Below, piece after piece: positions 1 through 9,164 of a stretch of 64,000 nt of DNA. The position numbers and the translations under genes were made by a program. The notes under the pieces are model-generated. The model saw only the letters and a program-made list of their open reading frames with translations. It did no database searches and was not told where the DNA came from. Numbering within the stretch: position 1 is the stretch's first letter; every line of letters starts with the position of its first letter. The stretch is from Micromussa lordhowensis (taxonomy: Eukaryota; Cnidaria; Anthozoa; Scleractinia; Lobophylliidae): NCBI GenBank assembly GCA_964020085.1, contig OZ026601.1:252001-316000 (forward strand), written 5' to 3'.

Positions 1-121
1 TGCTTATTATAGTTTGATTGTATCAGATGCAGAACTTGAACCGGACAGTCATGTTTGTAAGGATGTCTTACATAGCATTGTTAGTCTGTATGTGCATGTA
101 CGTTCGTTCTCTTTTGCCAAG

Positions 122-246
122 GATATCATTCAGCATTACAAGATCAAGGCAAACCAAAGCAAAGGCCTTACGCAAGGAAATTAGTAGAAGTTGTCAAGGT
201 GATGACCAGCAAAGGCAGGAATAAGACTGTTAATTCCCATTTTTGA
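122..246 (+). CDS. Possible last coding exon of an unidentified gene entering from the left edge
   Basis: After a pyrimidine-rich stretch ending in AG (120-121), an open frame in phase 2 runs 41 codons to TGA at 244-246. The peptide is basic and non-repetitive (it includes QRPYARKLVEVVKVM), unlike the biased peptides of nearby random ORFs. AATAAA-like signals follow at about 292 and 422. I do not recognise the family, and the upstream exons are outside the window. It could equally be noise. Confidence 0.25.
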
Positions 247-512
247 TTTATTAATTAGTAGCTTTTGATCAGTACCACCATTTGCAGTGAGGACAATAAA
301 TGTCATGTCAATTCCGAATTTATTTAAACTTTGATTCAGGTTTGGTAAATCAATTGAATTCATTCAAGTTACCAGTGAGATAGATTATAAGAACTTATAT
401 TTCTTGTTTTTATATGCTCCTAATAAAATCAAACTTTTATACCCTTTTGAAACAACTATTTTTACTTCTCTGAAACCCTGGAAGAAAGTGTTTTAATTAA
501 TGTGTTAGTTAA

Positions 513-922
513 TTTCCTAGTTACACTTAAGAATTACTTGTACCCACATGCACAGATATAATGAAACAACTGCAAGCTGTTCTTGACAAGTATTTTCACT
601 TTAAATGATCAATATAAAAGTTCTCGTTAATGGTCTCCTTGTATTTCCTAGTTACACTTAAGAATTACCACTTGCATGCACAATCATAATGAAACAACTG
701 CAACCTGTTCTTGACAAGTATTTCACTTAAAGTGATCAATATAAAAGTTCTCCTTAATGGTCTCCTTGTATTTCCCAGTTGCACTTAAGAATTACCACCT
801 GCACTCACATGCACAATCATAATGAAACACAACTGCTATTCTTGACAAGTATTTTCACTTTTAATGATCAATAAAAATTCTCCTTAATGGTCTCTTTGTA
901 TTTCTTGGTTACATTAAAGAAT
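513..922. repeat. Tandem repeat, about 130-bp unit, three copies plus a partial fourth
   Basis: Near-identical units start at about 513, 643, 771 and 901. Each begins with TTTCC(T/C)AGTT(A/G)CACTTAAG, contains TTCTTGACAAGTATT and ends TTAATGGTCTC(C/T)TTGTA. The fourth copy is cut by the MITE at 925-1188 and appears to resume at 1191 with CCACATAATTC. No coding content is seen. Confidence 0.85.
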
Positions 923-924
923 TA

Positions 925-1188
925 CTACGATTATCAGTTGAGTAAGGCGAGACGAAAGTTTGTTGAAAAGTTTCAACGTTCAAATTTTGATGTTACCACG
1001 GGCAACTTTCCTTGTTTCCAATGGTAACAATGTCGTCGCCTGCAATTTCGCGCGCTTTGCTGTCATTGACGTCAAACTGGACGATTCGCCACTGGAGACG
1101 GAGCCAGTTGTCCGTGACAACAACAAAATTTGAACATCAAAACTTTTCAACGAACTTTCGTCCCGCCTTACTCAACTGATAATCGTAG
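925..1188. mobile_element. MITE with about 45-bp terminal inverted repeats and TA target duplication
   Basis: The left end CTACGATTATCAGTTGAG is matched by its reverse complement at the right end (to 1188). The inverted repeat continues inward for about 45 bp with few mismatches. TA dinucleotides at 923-924 and 1189-1190 are the likely target-site duplication, as for Tc1/mariner-type elements. There is no ORF, so it is non-autonomous. It sits inside the 130-bp tandem repeat and so is younger than the repeat. Confidence 0.8.
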
Positions 1189-1500
1189 TACCACATAATT
1201 CAACATAATTCAACTTTCAAGAAACCTTACTTATTTAAAAAGTACTAAAAGATCTTCGTCAAATGACATGAAATAATTGTATCTATAATACAATTTCACA
1301 TACTGAAATGTTTCTGACTGAACGCCGGTGAGTAACATAGAGGGGATGATCCTCAGGAAGAAAACAACCAAAGGCTTTCACAGTGTATGCAAGACTGTCA
1401 TCGATCATTATTTCTACTTCTGGGAGAAGGAAAGGTTCTACAGTCTTTTTCAGAATAACTCTGTCTGATATTGTTTTAAATTTTCACCCTGCCAGGGTTT

Positions 1501-4500
1501 TCAAGCCAGTGATTCGCTGGCACAATTCACCAAACGACTTGTAACATGCCTTGGGTTGTTGATCGTGCTCCTTGACAACCGATCGAGCAGGTGTCTTGGT
1601 GTAGGCTTTGCAGACTCGTGACTTTTCCTTGGCATGTTTAATCTTGGGATGGCGCCGAATCGTGGTTTCTTCTTCGTCATTTTCGCCGTTTGAACTGCAT
1701 TTGAAAATAAAGGAAAACACAAATAAGAAAGATGAAAATTAACATTCAAGAAAATTTCACAAAACCATATGGCGAGCGAGAGCATGTCTTCAATTTCTAC
1801 TGTATATCGTAGTGTAATAAACGCCACACAGGAAAATATAGACGATTCCTGAAGTCGTTTTAACTGTTTTAATCGCGTAGCCGAGTGACATACAACAAGT
1901 TCTTCCAAAGGATTCTTACCACGTGTTTTCTATCCGATTCTTACACCATGTATCATACACGAAGTGTCCCATTACACTATCCCCTCTACTACAAAGAATG
2001 AATCTCCAGATTCACGATCATTCCGTGTACTACAACAAAATAAAGTCAATCCGTTGATTTAGTCTCTTAACAAAGTCCCGAAACAGTTTGAATACTATCA
2101 AAGTTCTCGCAGTGCTCTAGCCTTCTTCAGCAATATTGGCTTCAGTTTCTTTATCCGCTCCTTGTCCTGCCTCTGCTTGTCCTCCAACATCTTTAAGCGG
2201 TCAGTTATCTGCTGTAAACTATTCAGAATCCATTCACCATAACGGTCTGGGGGTCTTCTTATGCGTGCTGGTCTTTGGCTCTGACCAACCGACTGCTCCT
2301 CTTCGACCTCCTGTTCATGTTCTTTGTTCTCTTCCCCATTCCTGCAACAACCTTGGGCATCATCTAACAGTCCACCTCCCTCAGCAGCCGGTTTATCTAC
2401 CACGTGGTCACTTCCAGCATCCTGTTCAACTTCTCCGTCCGAAGCAGATTCAGCGAGGTAGGGCGGATCCCCGCTTGCGCTCTCGTCTGGCATATCGACA
2501 ACCTCATTGTACCCTTCACTTCTAGCTGCGACCCAGACAGCCTCTTCCTCGGTTCCACTGGTAGCTATATCAGGTTCCATTGATACCACCTCCTCCGATG
2601 CTGTCTGTACCTGTTCACCAGCTCCGTTGCCTCCTACAGGTGCATCCACTGCTTCCTTGGCACCCGTTTCCTCCATGCTTTCTTCCTGCCTTCTCTTGTA
2701 CAACCGCAAGTTGTTGAAATGGACTACTCGAGACTTCCTAGAATGTCCCCTGACCTTCTTCACCCGGTATGTAACATCAGTGACTCGCTCCACTATCTCA
2801 TATGGTCCCTCCCACTGTCGATGGAACTTGTTTACTTCACCTGGTTTCAGTTGTGGATCGTAGCGCAACACTAAATCACCAGGTTGAAACAGCATATGTC
2901 TCACTCCCTTGTCGTATGCATCTTTCTGACGACGCTGAGCAACCTTGAGGTTTTGTCGCACATCACGGTATGCAGCTTCTAGGCTACCCTGAAGGTCTGC
3001 TACGAATTCAGAGTAACTGTCTTCACTGCCCATGGGCCCACTGCCCATCATTACATCCAGGGGTATCCTCATCTCCCTCCCAAACATTAGCTCAAATGGT
3101 GTATGTTCCGTGGAGGAGTGGACACTACTTCTGAAGGCCATCATGCAGTAATCTAGTTGTTCATCCCAGCGCTGTGGATCATCGTCAACTCTGGCTTTCA
3201 GCATGCTCTTAAGGGTCTTGTGCAGATTCTCAACTTGCCCATTGCCCTCTGGATGATACGCAGTTGACCGAGTTTTGTTGATGTTCAACAAATGGCACAT
3301 TTCCTCAAACACCTGGGACTCGAAGTTTCTTCCTTGATCACTGTGTATGCTGTCTGGCACGCCATACCGACAAATCCAGTTCTTTACCAACACCCTTGCA
3401 CAAGTTGTGGCACGTTGATTTGGAATCGCATACGCCTCCGCCCACTTTGTAAAACTGCATTGTACAGTCAGAATGTAGCAATTTCCCCTTCGAGACCTTG
3501 GTAAGGGGCCAACTATGTCAATGTGGATTCTTTGCATAGGGTTTTCAGATGGTATCGGATGCAGGGGTGCCTTTGGTCTAGGCCTGGGCTTGCACTTGGC
3601 ACAGGTCAGGCAGCTGCTACAATACCGATGAACTTCTTTTGTCAAACCTGGTCTCCAAAACCTAGTTTTCATCTTCTTCAGGGTCTTCATTCTTCCTAAG
3701 TGGGCACCTGTTAAACCATCATGAATTTCCATGAGCGATTCTTTAACAAGTTTCTGAGGTAAGACCATCCTGCTCTTAGCTGACGGGCCTCTTTCAGGTG
3801 ACCGCAGATAAAGTACTCCTTCTCGTAGCTCCAATAGTTCCCATTGCGCCCAGATTTCTCTTGTTGCTCGACTCAAGGGCCGAAGTTCCTCATCGGTTGG
3901 TTTCTTCCATTCCCGCAACAATTGATCCACAACTGGGCCAATATCAGGATCCTCACTTTGAGCTTGTGCCACATTCTCGAATGACCACAGATCCTTTTCA
4001 TCATCATTATGACCATGTGGCAGCCTGCTGGTGACCGTTGCTACCTCTGGCTTTGCAGATGGGGCACATGAGGGGCATTCTCCATGATTTCGCCTAGGCC
4101 GTCGAGACAAGCTGTCTGCGTTACTGTGTTGCTTTCCTGGCCGGTGTTGTACCTCAAAGTCATACTCTTGGAGGCGTTCAAGCCAACGAGCCACCTGCCC
4201 TTCAGGCTCTTTAAAGGACCTCAACCATCTCAGTGAGGAATGGTCAGTTCGTACACAGAACCGTCGCCCTAACAAATAGTACCGGAAGTAGTCAACATAC
4301 GTCACTAAAGCAAGCATTTCCAACCGAGTGGTGCAATAATTCTTTTCATGTTCGTTTAAGGAGCGACTACCATAAGCAATCACCCGCTCTGTCCCATCCT
4401 GCTGCTGTTGAGATAGAACTGCTCCAATTCCCTGGTACTGGCTTGCGTCAGTGTCAAGTATGAAAGACCCTGCCTCAGCACTGAAATTGGGGTAAGCTAG

Positions 4501-7500
4501 CACTGGCGCGCTTATCAGACGGCCTTTCAGTTCCTCGAATGCTGCCTGTTGTCCCTGTTGCCAACTAAACGACACAGTCTTCCTACACAGCTGGTACAGA
4601 GGTTCAGCAATGATGGAAAACCCAAGGATGAATTTCCTGTAATAGCTAGCAAGTCCGAGGAAGCTTTGAAGCTCTTTGACATTAAGTGGCACTGGCCATG
4701 TTTCAACAGCTTTAACTTTCTCAGGGTCAGTCTTGATCCCGTCAGAAGACACGACATGTCCTAGAAAGACAACTTCCTTTCTAAGAAATCGGCACTTAGA
4801 TGGCTTTAGTTTCAAACCAGCAGCCCTTATACGATCAAACACCAGCCGGAGACGGTGAATGTGATCTTCAAAGGTAGGAGCCCAGATGATGATATCATCC
4901 AAATACACTAAACAGTGGGTCCAGGTGAGACCACTGAGTGCAAGGTTCATTAATCTGGTGAAGCTAGCTGGGCCATTTGTCAATCCAAATGGCATCACTG
5001 TCCACTGAAACTGTCCACGATGAGTTGAGAAAGCTGTTTTAGGCCTATCCTCTTCTTTCACCTGCATTTGCCAGTACCCCGAAGCTAAATCCAGGCTAGA
5101 AAACCACTGAGCCCCACCTAAGGCCTCCAACAAATCATCTGTCCGAGGCAGGGGTATGGCATCCTTCTTCGTAGACTGGTTGAGTTTACGAAAGTCAATA
5201 CACATACGATATGTCCCATCATGTTTTCTCGCAAGCACTACGGGACTGCTCCATGGACTTTGAGACGGTTCAACCCTGCCTGTAGCTAGGAGCTCATCTA
5301 GTTGCTTATCAATAACCTCTCGCTGGTAGGGCGGTACCCGACGGGGAGGCTGCTTCACTGGCTTGCAATCACCCGTGTCGATGGCATGTTCCAAGAGGCC
5401 TGACTTTCCTAAATCAGAGCTGTCCTTCGAAAAGATATCCTCATATTCCGTTACTAGAGACGAAAATTGTCGTCTCTGGTCTTCCGACAGCCCTTCCAGG
5501 TTACCTTGTAAAAGTGATTTCCACTTTTCGTCCTCCATCGGCTGCTCATCTTTAACTACTGAGCTGTCAATAAGCGAACAAGATGGATGGGAGGTATTTG
5601 TAAAATCTGGATCCGTTTCCATAGAAACAACACGACCATCCACACTACTAATGGGGTGAAATTCAGCAACAGGAAAATCTGGCCGCAGTCTGATGGGCCT
5701 ATCGGAGAAGTTAGCAACTCGAACTATGGTCAGTCCGTCCCTGGGGACCACTAAGGAACGAGCTACATTAATTTCTGATTTGCCTCTTAGTTCCCTTGAC
5801 TCCTCCAAAATCCCAGGCGTTCCAGTGTTACGATCATATCCATTCTCCAGCTTGGCTTCGATCACTTGTTCAGTTCCGGGTTCCACTTGTATGTCATCAT
5901 TCAGAAAAATTTTGCAAACACTTGGTGTAACCTTGCAGTATCTGATTGGAATTTCAGTATGGCCCACTACAAAGGTTCCAGTGTCATAGTGAATTTGACA
6001 GCCAAAGTGCTGGAAAAAGTCTGAGCCAAGTATGCAATCATGGGATAGGCCCCGTGCAATCATGACAGCCCAAAAACAATCAATGTTTCCTACACGAAAT
6101 CTGACTTTTGTTTCTCCCAGAACCGTTAATTCATTTCCATTTGCTGTGGTCAGCGTCCCAGTCACTGGGTTGACTTTTGAGAAATGCCCACATTTTCTCC
6201 ATGTTTCTTCATTCAAAACACTAACAGTTGCACCAGTGTCTAGCAATATACCAGTTACACTATGGTTCACAAGTCCTGTAATATAGATTCCAGAGTCTGA
6301 TATGGCAGAAAGTACATTGTTACTTATAAAAACAGGGTCGTTTACCTCATTGGTGACTATTGGTGCTTGGGCCACTACTGCGGACCTCACGGGGACTGCC
6401 TGGCCCTCGGCAGGCCCCGACCTCTGTTTCCCCCTTCTTTGTATGGGCAACTCCGAGCAAAATGGCCAGGTTGGCGGCAAGCAAAACATACCACGTCACT
6501 GCGGCGCCGTGCAGTCGAAGTCGTTTCAGCTTTCCTTTCCAGCTCACGAATTTTCTCATTCATACCTAGAACGATCTCCTTAAGCTCACGAATCTCAGTT
6601 GAAATTTTGTCACCATCCGCTGAGGCACTCACCGCGTTCACCGACTTTTTCTTTTCCACGGATGGCACAGACTGACAAGCTTTACGCGCGCTTTCTAACT
6701 GACGAACAACACGAACAGCCTCCACAAGCGACGCCGGTTGACTCATGAACACCTTTTCCCGTAAATCATCGCTGATTGCCACTCCTTGAATAAACTGATC
6801 TCTTGCCAGTTCCACCTTGAACGAATAAGCTGCCTCTGGGTAGGCATTTTACACTAGCTCCATCAAATTATCGGCGAACGCTTCGAAATCCTCATTCGGC
6901 CTTTGAGACCTAGCCCGTAACTGCAATTTATAATCTTCCTTCGTCTTGCCCGAATCAAACCTTTTAACCAGTTGTGCCGTGAATTCCTCGAAGGTTAACG
7001 ATCCTGAAAGTTTCAGAAGCTCAACCGCTTTGTAGGCCGGTTGATCCAGCAGGGTAAGTAAATACGCTCGACGATCTGAAGGTTTGATATGTACAAGATT
7101 TGCATACTGAAGAAACTGCGAAAGCCAGGTTTTGAAATTTTGACCCACTGAATAAACACGCGGAGCTCGTACGTTTCTCCTAGATTCCGTTTCGCTAGAA
7201 ACCACCATGCTCTGCTTCAGGGCCTGGGATAAGGTATTCACCAGTTGCTGAATTCCAGAACTCTCCTCCTGCGATGCACTTTTTGGTTGTGGCTTCGCTT
7301 CTTGTTTTGGCGCGGGTTCGTTTGGTAGACCGCCCTCGGCGCCTCCGAGCATTTCCTGTCCTCCGTCACTCATTCCTTGGTCACTTTAGATCCCACTTCT
7401 GACACCAATGTAATAAACGCCACACAGGAAAATATAGACGATTCCTGAAGTCGTTTTAACTGTTTTAATCGCGTAGCCGAGTGACATACAACAAGTTCTT

Positions 7501-7818
7501 CCAAAGGATTCTTACCACGTGTTTTCTATCCGATTCTTACACCATGTATCATACACGAAGTGTCCCATTACAGTAGCCGTACTTACATGTTTCGAAATCT
7601 TCTACGTCGAAGTGTTTTTCGCAGGTAAACACTTTGTCGTTTTCGATCCTTTTTCGAAATTCATGGTCGATCTCACGCGTCTTTGTGATCTCACTCAACC
7701 AATCGTGCCGCCATTTCTTGTGTGCCTCGTCCTTCGCCGCGGGCAACTTCCAAATACCGATCCCTTTCGTTCTTCTACAACTCCCACAGCCAAACACAGC
7801 GCAGTTATCTCCAGGCAT
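1501..7818 (-). CDS. THAP-domain (C2CH zinc finger) protein, two exons
   Basis: Exon 1 is 7818-7587 and exon 2 is 1694-1501. They join in phase (1 nt + 2 nt) to give about 141 residues. Exon 1 carries [18 protein letters not shown], a conserved Trp in KKWRHDW, and the later zinc ligands in TCEKHF, the C2CH pattern of THAP DNA-binding domains. Exon 2 supplies the closing motif of the domain in the form [12 protein letters not shown]. The donor is GTAAGT (7586-7581) and the acceptor ATGCAG precedes 1694. THAP proteins bind DNA, usually as transcription regulators. The tail after the domain is short and basic. The intron is almost wholly filled by a Ty3/gypsy element in the same orientation. Further 3' exons cannot be excluded; the frame ends with TGA at 1501-1503. 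Confidence 0.75.
1813..1976 (-). repeat. 3' LTR of the Ty3/gypsy element
   Basis: The 164-bp repeat begins TGTAATAAACG and ends CATTACA on the plus strand. By eye it is identical to the copy at 7409-7572. It is the 3' LTR because the element reads on the minus strand. Confidence 0.95.
1977..1992 (-). other. Polypurine tract
   Basis: On the minus strand a purine-rich stretch, AGTAGAGGGGATAG, lies immediately before the 3' LTR. This is the standard site for plus-strand priming in LTR elements. Confidence 0.7.
2098..6489 (-). CDS. pol: Ty3/gypsy Pol polyprotein (protease, RT, RNase H, integrase)
   Basis: This is an uninterrupted 1,463-codon frame. An aspartic protease motif [11 protein letters not shown] lies near residue 85. 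Reverse transcriptase follows with the YLDD box, then RNase H ([22 protein letters not shown]). Integrase has an HHCC zinc-binding segment ending YCSSCLTC, the DDE core beginning HIDIVGPL and DQGRNFES, and a GPY/F-like module ([11 protein letters not shown]). The acidic tail ends in a Lys-rich stretch. The frame is -1 relative to gag and overlaps its end, so expression is expected by -1 ribosomal frameshifting; the AUG at the start of the frame is probably not used. All expected catalytic motifs look present. Confidence 0.95.
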   Translation of the reverse strand: MFCLPPTWPFCSELPIQRRGKQRSGPAEGQAVPVRSAVVAQAPIVTNEVNDPVFISNNVLSAISDSGIYITGLVNHSVTGILLDTGATVSVLNEETWRKCGHFSKVNPVTGTLTTANGNELTVLGETKVRFRVGNIDCFWAVMIARGLSHDCILGSDFFQHFGCQIHYDTGTFVVGHTEIPIRYCKVTPSVCKIFLNDDIQVEPGTEQVIEAKLENGYDRNTGTPGILEESRELRGKSEINVARSLVVPRDGLTIVRVANFSDRPIRLRPDFPVAEFHPISSVDGRVVSMETDPDFTNTSHPSCSLIDSSVVKDEQPMEDEKWKSLLQGNLEGLSEDQRRQFSSLVTEYEDIFSKDSSDLGKSGLLEHAIDTGDCKPVKQPPRRVPPYQREVIDKQLDELLATGRVEPSQSPWSSPVVLARKHDGTYRMCIDFRKLNQSTKKDAIPLPRTDDLLEALGGAQWFSSLDLASGYWQMQVKEEDRPKTAFSTHRGQFQWTVMPFGLTNGPASFTRLMNLALSGLTWTHCLVYLDDIIIWAPTFEDHIHRLRLVFDRIRAAGLKLKPSKCRFLRKEVVFLGHVVSSDGIKTDPEKVKAVETWPVPLNVKELQSFLGLASYYRKFILGFSIIAEPLYQLCRKTVSFSWQQGQQAAFEELKGRLISAPVLAYPNFSAEAGSFILDTDASQYQGIGAVLSQQQQDGTERVIAYGSRSLNEHEKNYCTTRLEMLALVTYVDYFRYYLLGRRFCVRTDHSSLRWLRSFKEPEGQVARWLERLQEYDFEVQHRPGKQHSNADSLSRRPRRNHGECPSCAPSAKPEVATVTSRLPHGHNDDEKDLWSFENVAQAQSEDPDIGPVVDQLLREWKKPTDEELRPLSRATREIWAQWELLELREGVLYLRSPERGPSAKSRMVLPQKLVKESLMEIHDGLTGAHLGRMKTLKKMKTRFWRPGLTKEVHRYCSSCLTCAKCKPRPRPKAPLHPIPSENPMQRIHIDIVGPLPRSRRGNCYILTVQCSFTKWAEAYAIPNQRATTCARVLVKNWICRYGVPDSIHSDQGRNFESQVFEEMCHLLNINKTRSTAYHPEGNGQVENLHKTLKSMLKARVDDDPQRWDEQLDYCMMAFRSSVHSSTEHTPFELMFGREMRIPLDVMMGSGPMGSEDSYSEFVADLQGSLEAAYRDVRQNLKVAQRRQKDAYDKGVRHMLFQPGDLVLRYDPQLKPGEVNKFHRQWEGPYEIVERVTDVTYRVKKVRGHSRKSRVVHFNNLRLYKRRQEESMEETGAKEAVDAPVGGNGAGEQVQTASEEVVSMEPDIATSGTEEEAVWVAARSEGYNEVVDMPDESASGDPPYLAESASDGEVEQDAGSDHVVDKPAAEGGGLLDDAQGCCRNGEENKEHEQEVEEEQSVGQSQRPARIRRPPDRYGEWILNSLQQITDRLKMLEDKQRQDKERIKKLKPILLKKARALREL
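6387..7373 (-). pseudogene. gag: Ty3/gypsy gag, interrupted by one in-frame stop
   Basis: The frame starts at ATG 7373 and carries a capsid-like region typical of Ty3 Gag. A TAA at 6851-6849 stops it, and the same frame then continues without a shift to TGA at 6387-6389. The second part holds a CCHC zinc knuckle ([14 protein letters not shown]) of the nucleocapsid. The single nonsense codon is the only defect I see in the element. It could be a real inactivating mutation, a sequence error or a readthrough site. The gag end overlaps the pol frame by about 100 nt. Confidence 0.85.
6426..6432 (-). other. Candidate -1 frameshift slippery heptamer G GGA AAC
   Basis: Read on the minus strand, GGGAAAC lies in the gag/pol overlap with the gag frame reading GGA AAC. 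That is exactly the phase required for tandem tRNA slippage into the pol frame (GGG AAA). The heptamer is used by several retroviruses and retrotransposons. Confidence 0.65.
7390..7407 (-). other. Primer-binding site, tRNA-Leu-like
   Basis: One base inside the 5' LTR, the minus strand reads TGGTGTCAGAAGTGGGAT. It complements a tRNA 3' end of the form ATCCCACTTCTGACACCA, which resembles metazoan tRNA-Leu from memory. The exact isoacceptor is an inference. Confidence 0.6.
7409..7572 (-). repeat. 5' LTR of the Ty3/gypsy element
   Basis: This 164-bp TG...CA repeat is identical by eye to 1813-1976. It is followed by the target duplication GTAG at 7573-7576. Its outer end lies 14 bp from the THAP exon 1 boundary at 7587. 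Confidence 0.95.
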
Positions 7819-9164
7819 GACGACTAATGAACTATATAGCTATAACACTTATCGAATCGAGACTAATCTGAGCTAAAAATCCGGCGAAATACATAAGTCT
7901 CCGCACATTCACGTTACTCCTATCGCCATGTTGACCTTGTGCACGGTCATGATCACGTGACTAAGGGAAAACCATAACAAAGACATCGGCCTTTGATGTT
8001 CACCGGGTTTCATAACCAGTCTCCTCTACTAACTATGTTATAACTATAAACTCTACCTCTAAAATACTAGTAATTACAAACGATCTTGATATTATCATCA
8101 CAGTCAGTCTTAATCATGGCACAAGGTCCATAAGGCCTCAAGATTTCATATTTATTTCTTTGATATGAACACTTGCTTTGTCCTTTATATGTCCAAATTA
8201 ACAAGCTTGGAATAAACTGATTACTTTACTTTAGAATTACACTTTTAAAATTATGTTTACTTACAAATTTTTAACTCTAGCAGATTCTTCTCTAGGATGT
8301 CATTATGATTACTGAAAGTTCCTAGAAATTGAACTCTAAGAACTATAATGGTACAGTTTGCCTAAGTTGAATAGCTGCAATACCCACATCCTTGCTAGAA
8401 GGAGTTTTGGATGAGCAAGTGCTAAGATTCAAAAACTGGGCCAGCTTTAGATGATTTTTTTTCCCGTAATAATCAATGAAAATGCTCAGAAAAAGTAATA
8501 AGAATCACCTGATAGTCTGTACTGCACATTATGACTGCATGATTTGAAATTTGAATTAAAAAATAAATGCATTTAATTGTAGTCTGAACTTTAAGAGAGT
8601 GAAACGTTTGCTGCTCATTTCACTCGTTTTAATTCTGAGAATATGACATATTATCAGAATATTATTAAAAGTAGGTGCTCCTAACTTCAACAAATGAGGC
8701 AGGGATTTGTGTTTGTTCTGACAATCAACTTTGATTTTTGCTGCCAAATAACCCTGTCCTACTACCCAATCTCTCTCCACCTGCCAATAGTGTTCTTCTA
8801 AATAACACAAAACTTTACAAATATTTAATATGAACCATTAATGATCAATTATGTGCAATGCATTTTAAGATAAATAGTGTTTCATTTTATTGTTTTTAAC
8901 TGTAAATTCATTTCACCATCCTTGATGTCACTAAAACCTGTCGGTACCAAGTTCAAACCATGACATTAGATAATTGGCTGCTTTATCAAGATGGGCCAAT
9001 GTGACTTATAAATATGTAGTTGTGACTTTCTCCTCTGAACCCCAGAAAAGGCCTGTATAGGAGGCTAAACCAACACACGTTATGATATTTTTTTATATTG
9101 TCACTACACTTTACTAATGTGACTTAAGGATAACTTGGGGTTTCATTTGATTTATATCTGACGC
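7819..9164. other. Intergenic region between THAP and TMBIM
   Basis: This stretch holds the THAP upstream region (7819-8030) and the TMBIM 3' flank. I see no convincing exon, structured RNA or element. The ORFs here are short and compositionally random. Confidence 0.5.

Larger units (their letters stand above)
1813..7572 (-). mobile_element. Full-length Ty3/gypsy LTR retrotransposon
   Basis: The 5,760-bp element lies in antisense (-) orientation. It has 164-bp LTRs starting TG and ending CA, a 4-bp target-site duplication GTAG (1809-1812 and 7573-7576), a tRNA-type primer-binding site, gag, a long pol and a polypurine tract. The order protease, reverse transcriptase, RNase H, integrase identifies Ty3/gypsy. 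No envelope ORF is present. The two LTRs read identical throughout, so insertion was recent. One in-frame stop interrupts gag, so this copy may not be autonomous. Confidence 0.95.

Noticed and set aside
513..922. CRISPR-like repeat array
   Set aside because: The units are long near-identical tandem copies without variable spacers, in a eukaryotic setting.
1484..1720. Alternative reading frame of THAP exon 2
   Set aside because: Only the other frame provides the THAP closing motif and joins exon 1 in phase.
2507..6675. Plus-strand ORFs of 60-130 codons across the Ty3 element
   Set aside because: They lie opposite the intact pol and gag frames and have no recognisable domain.
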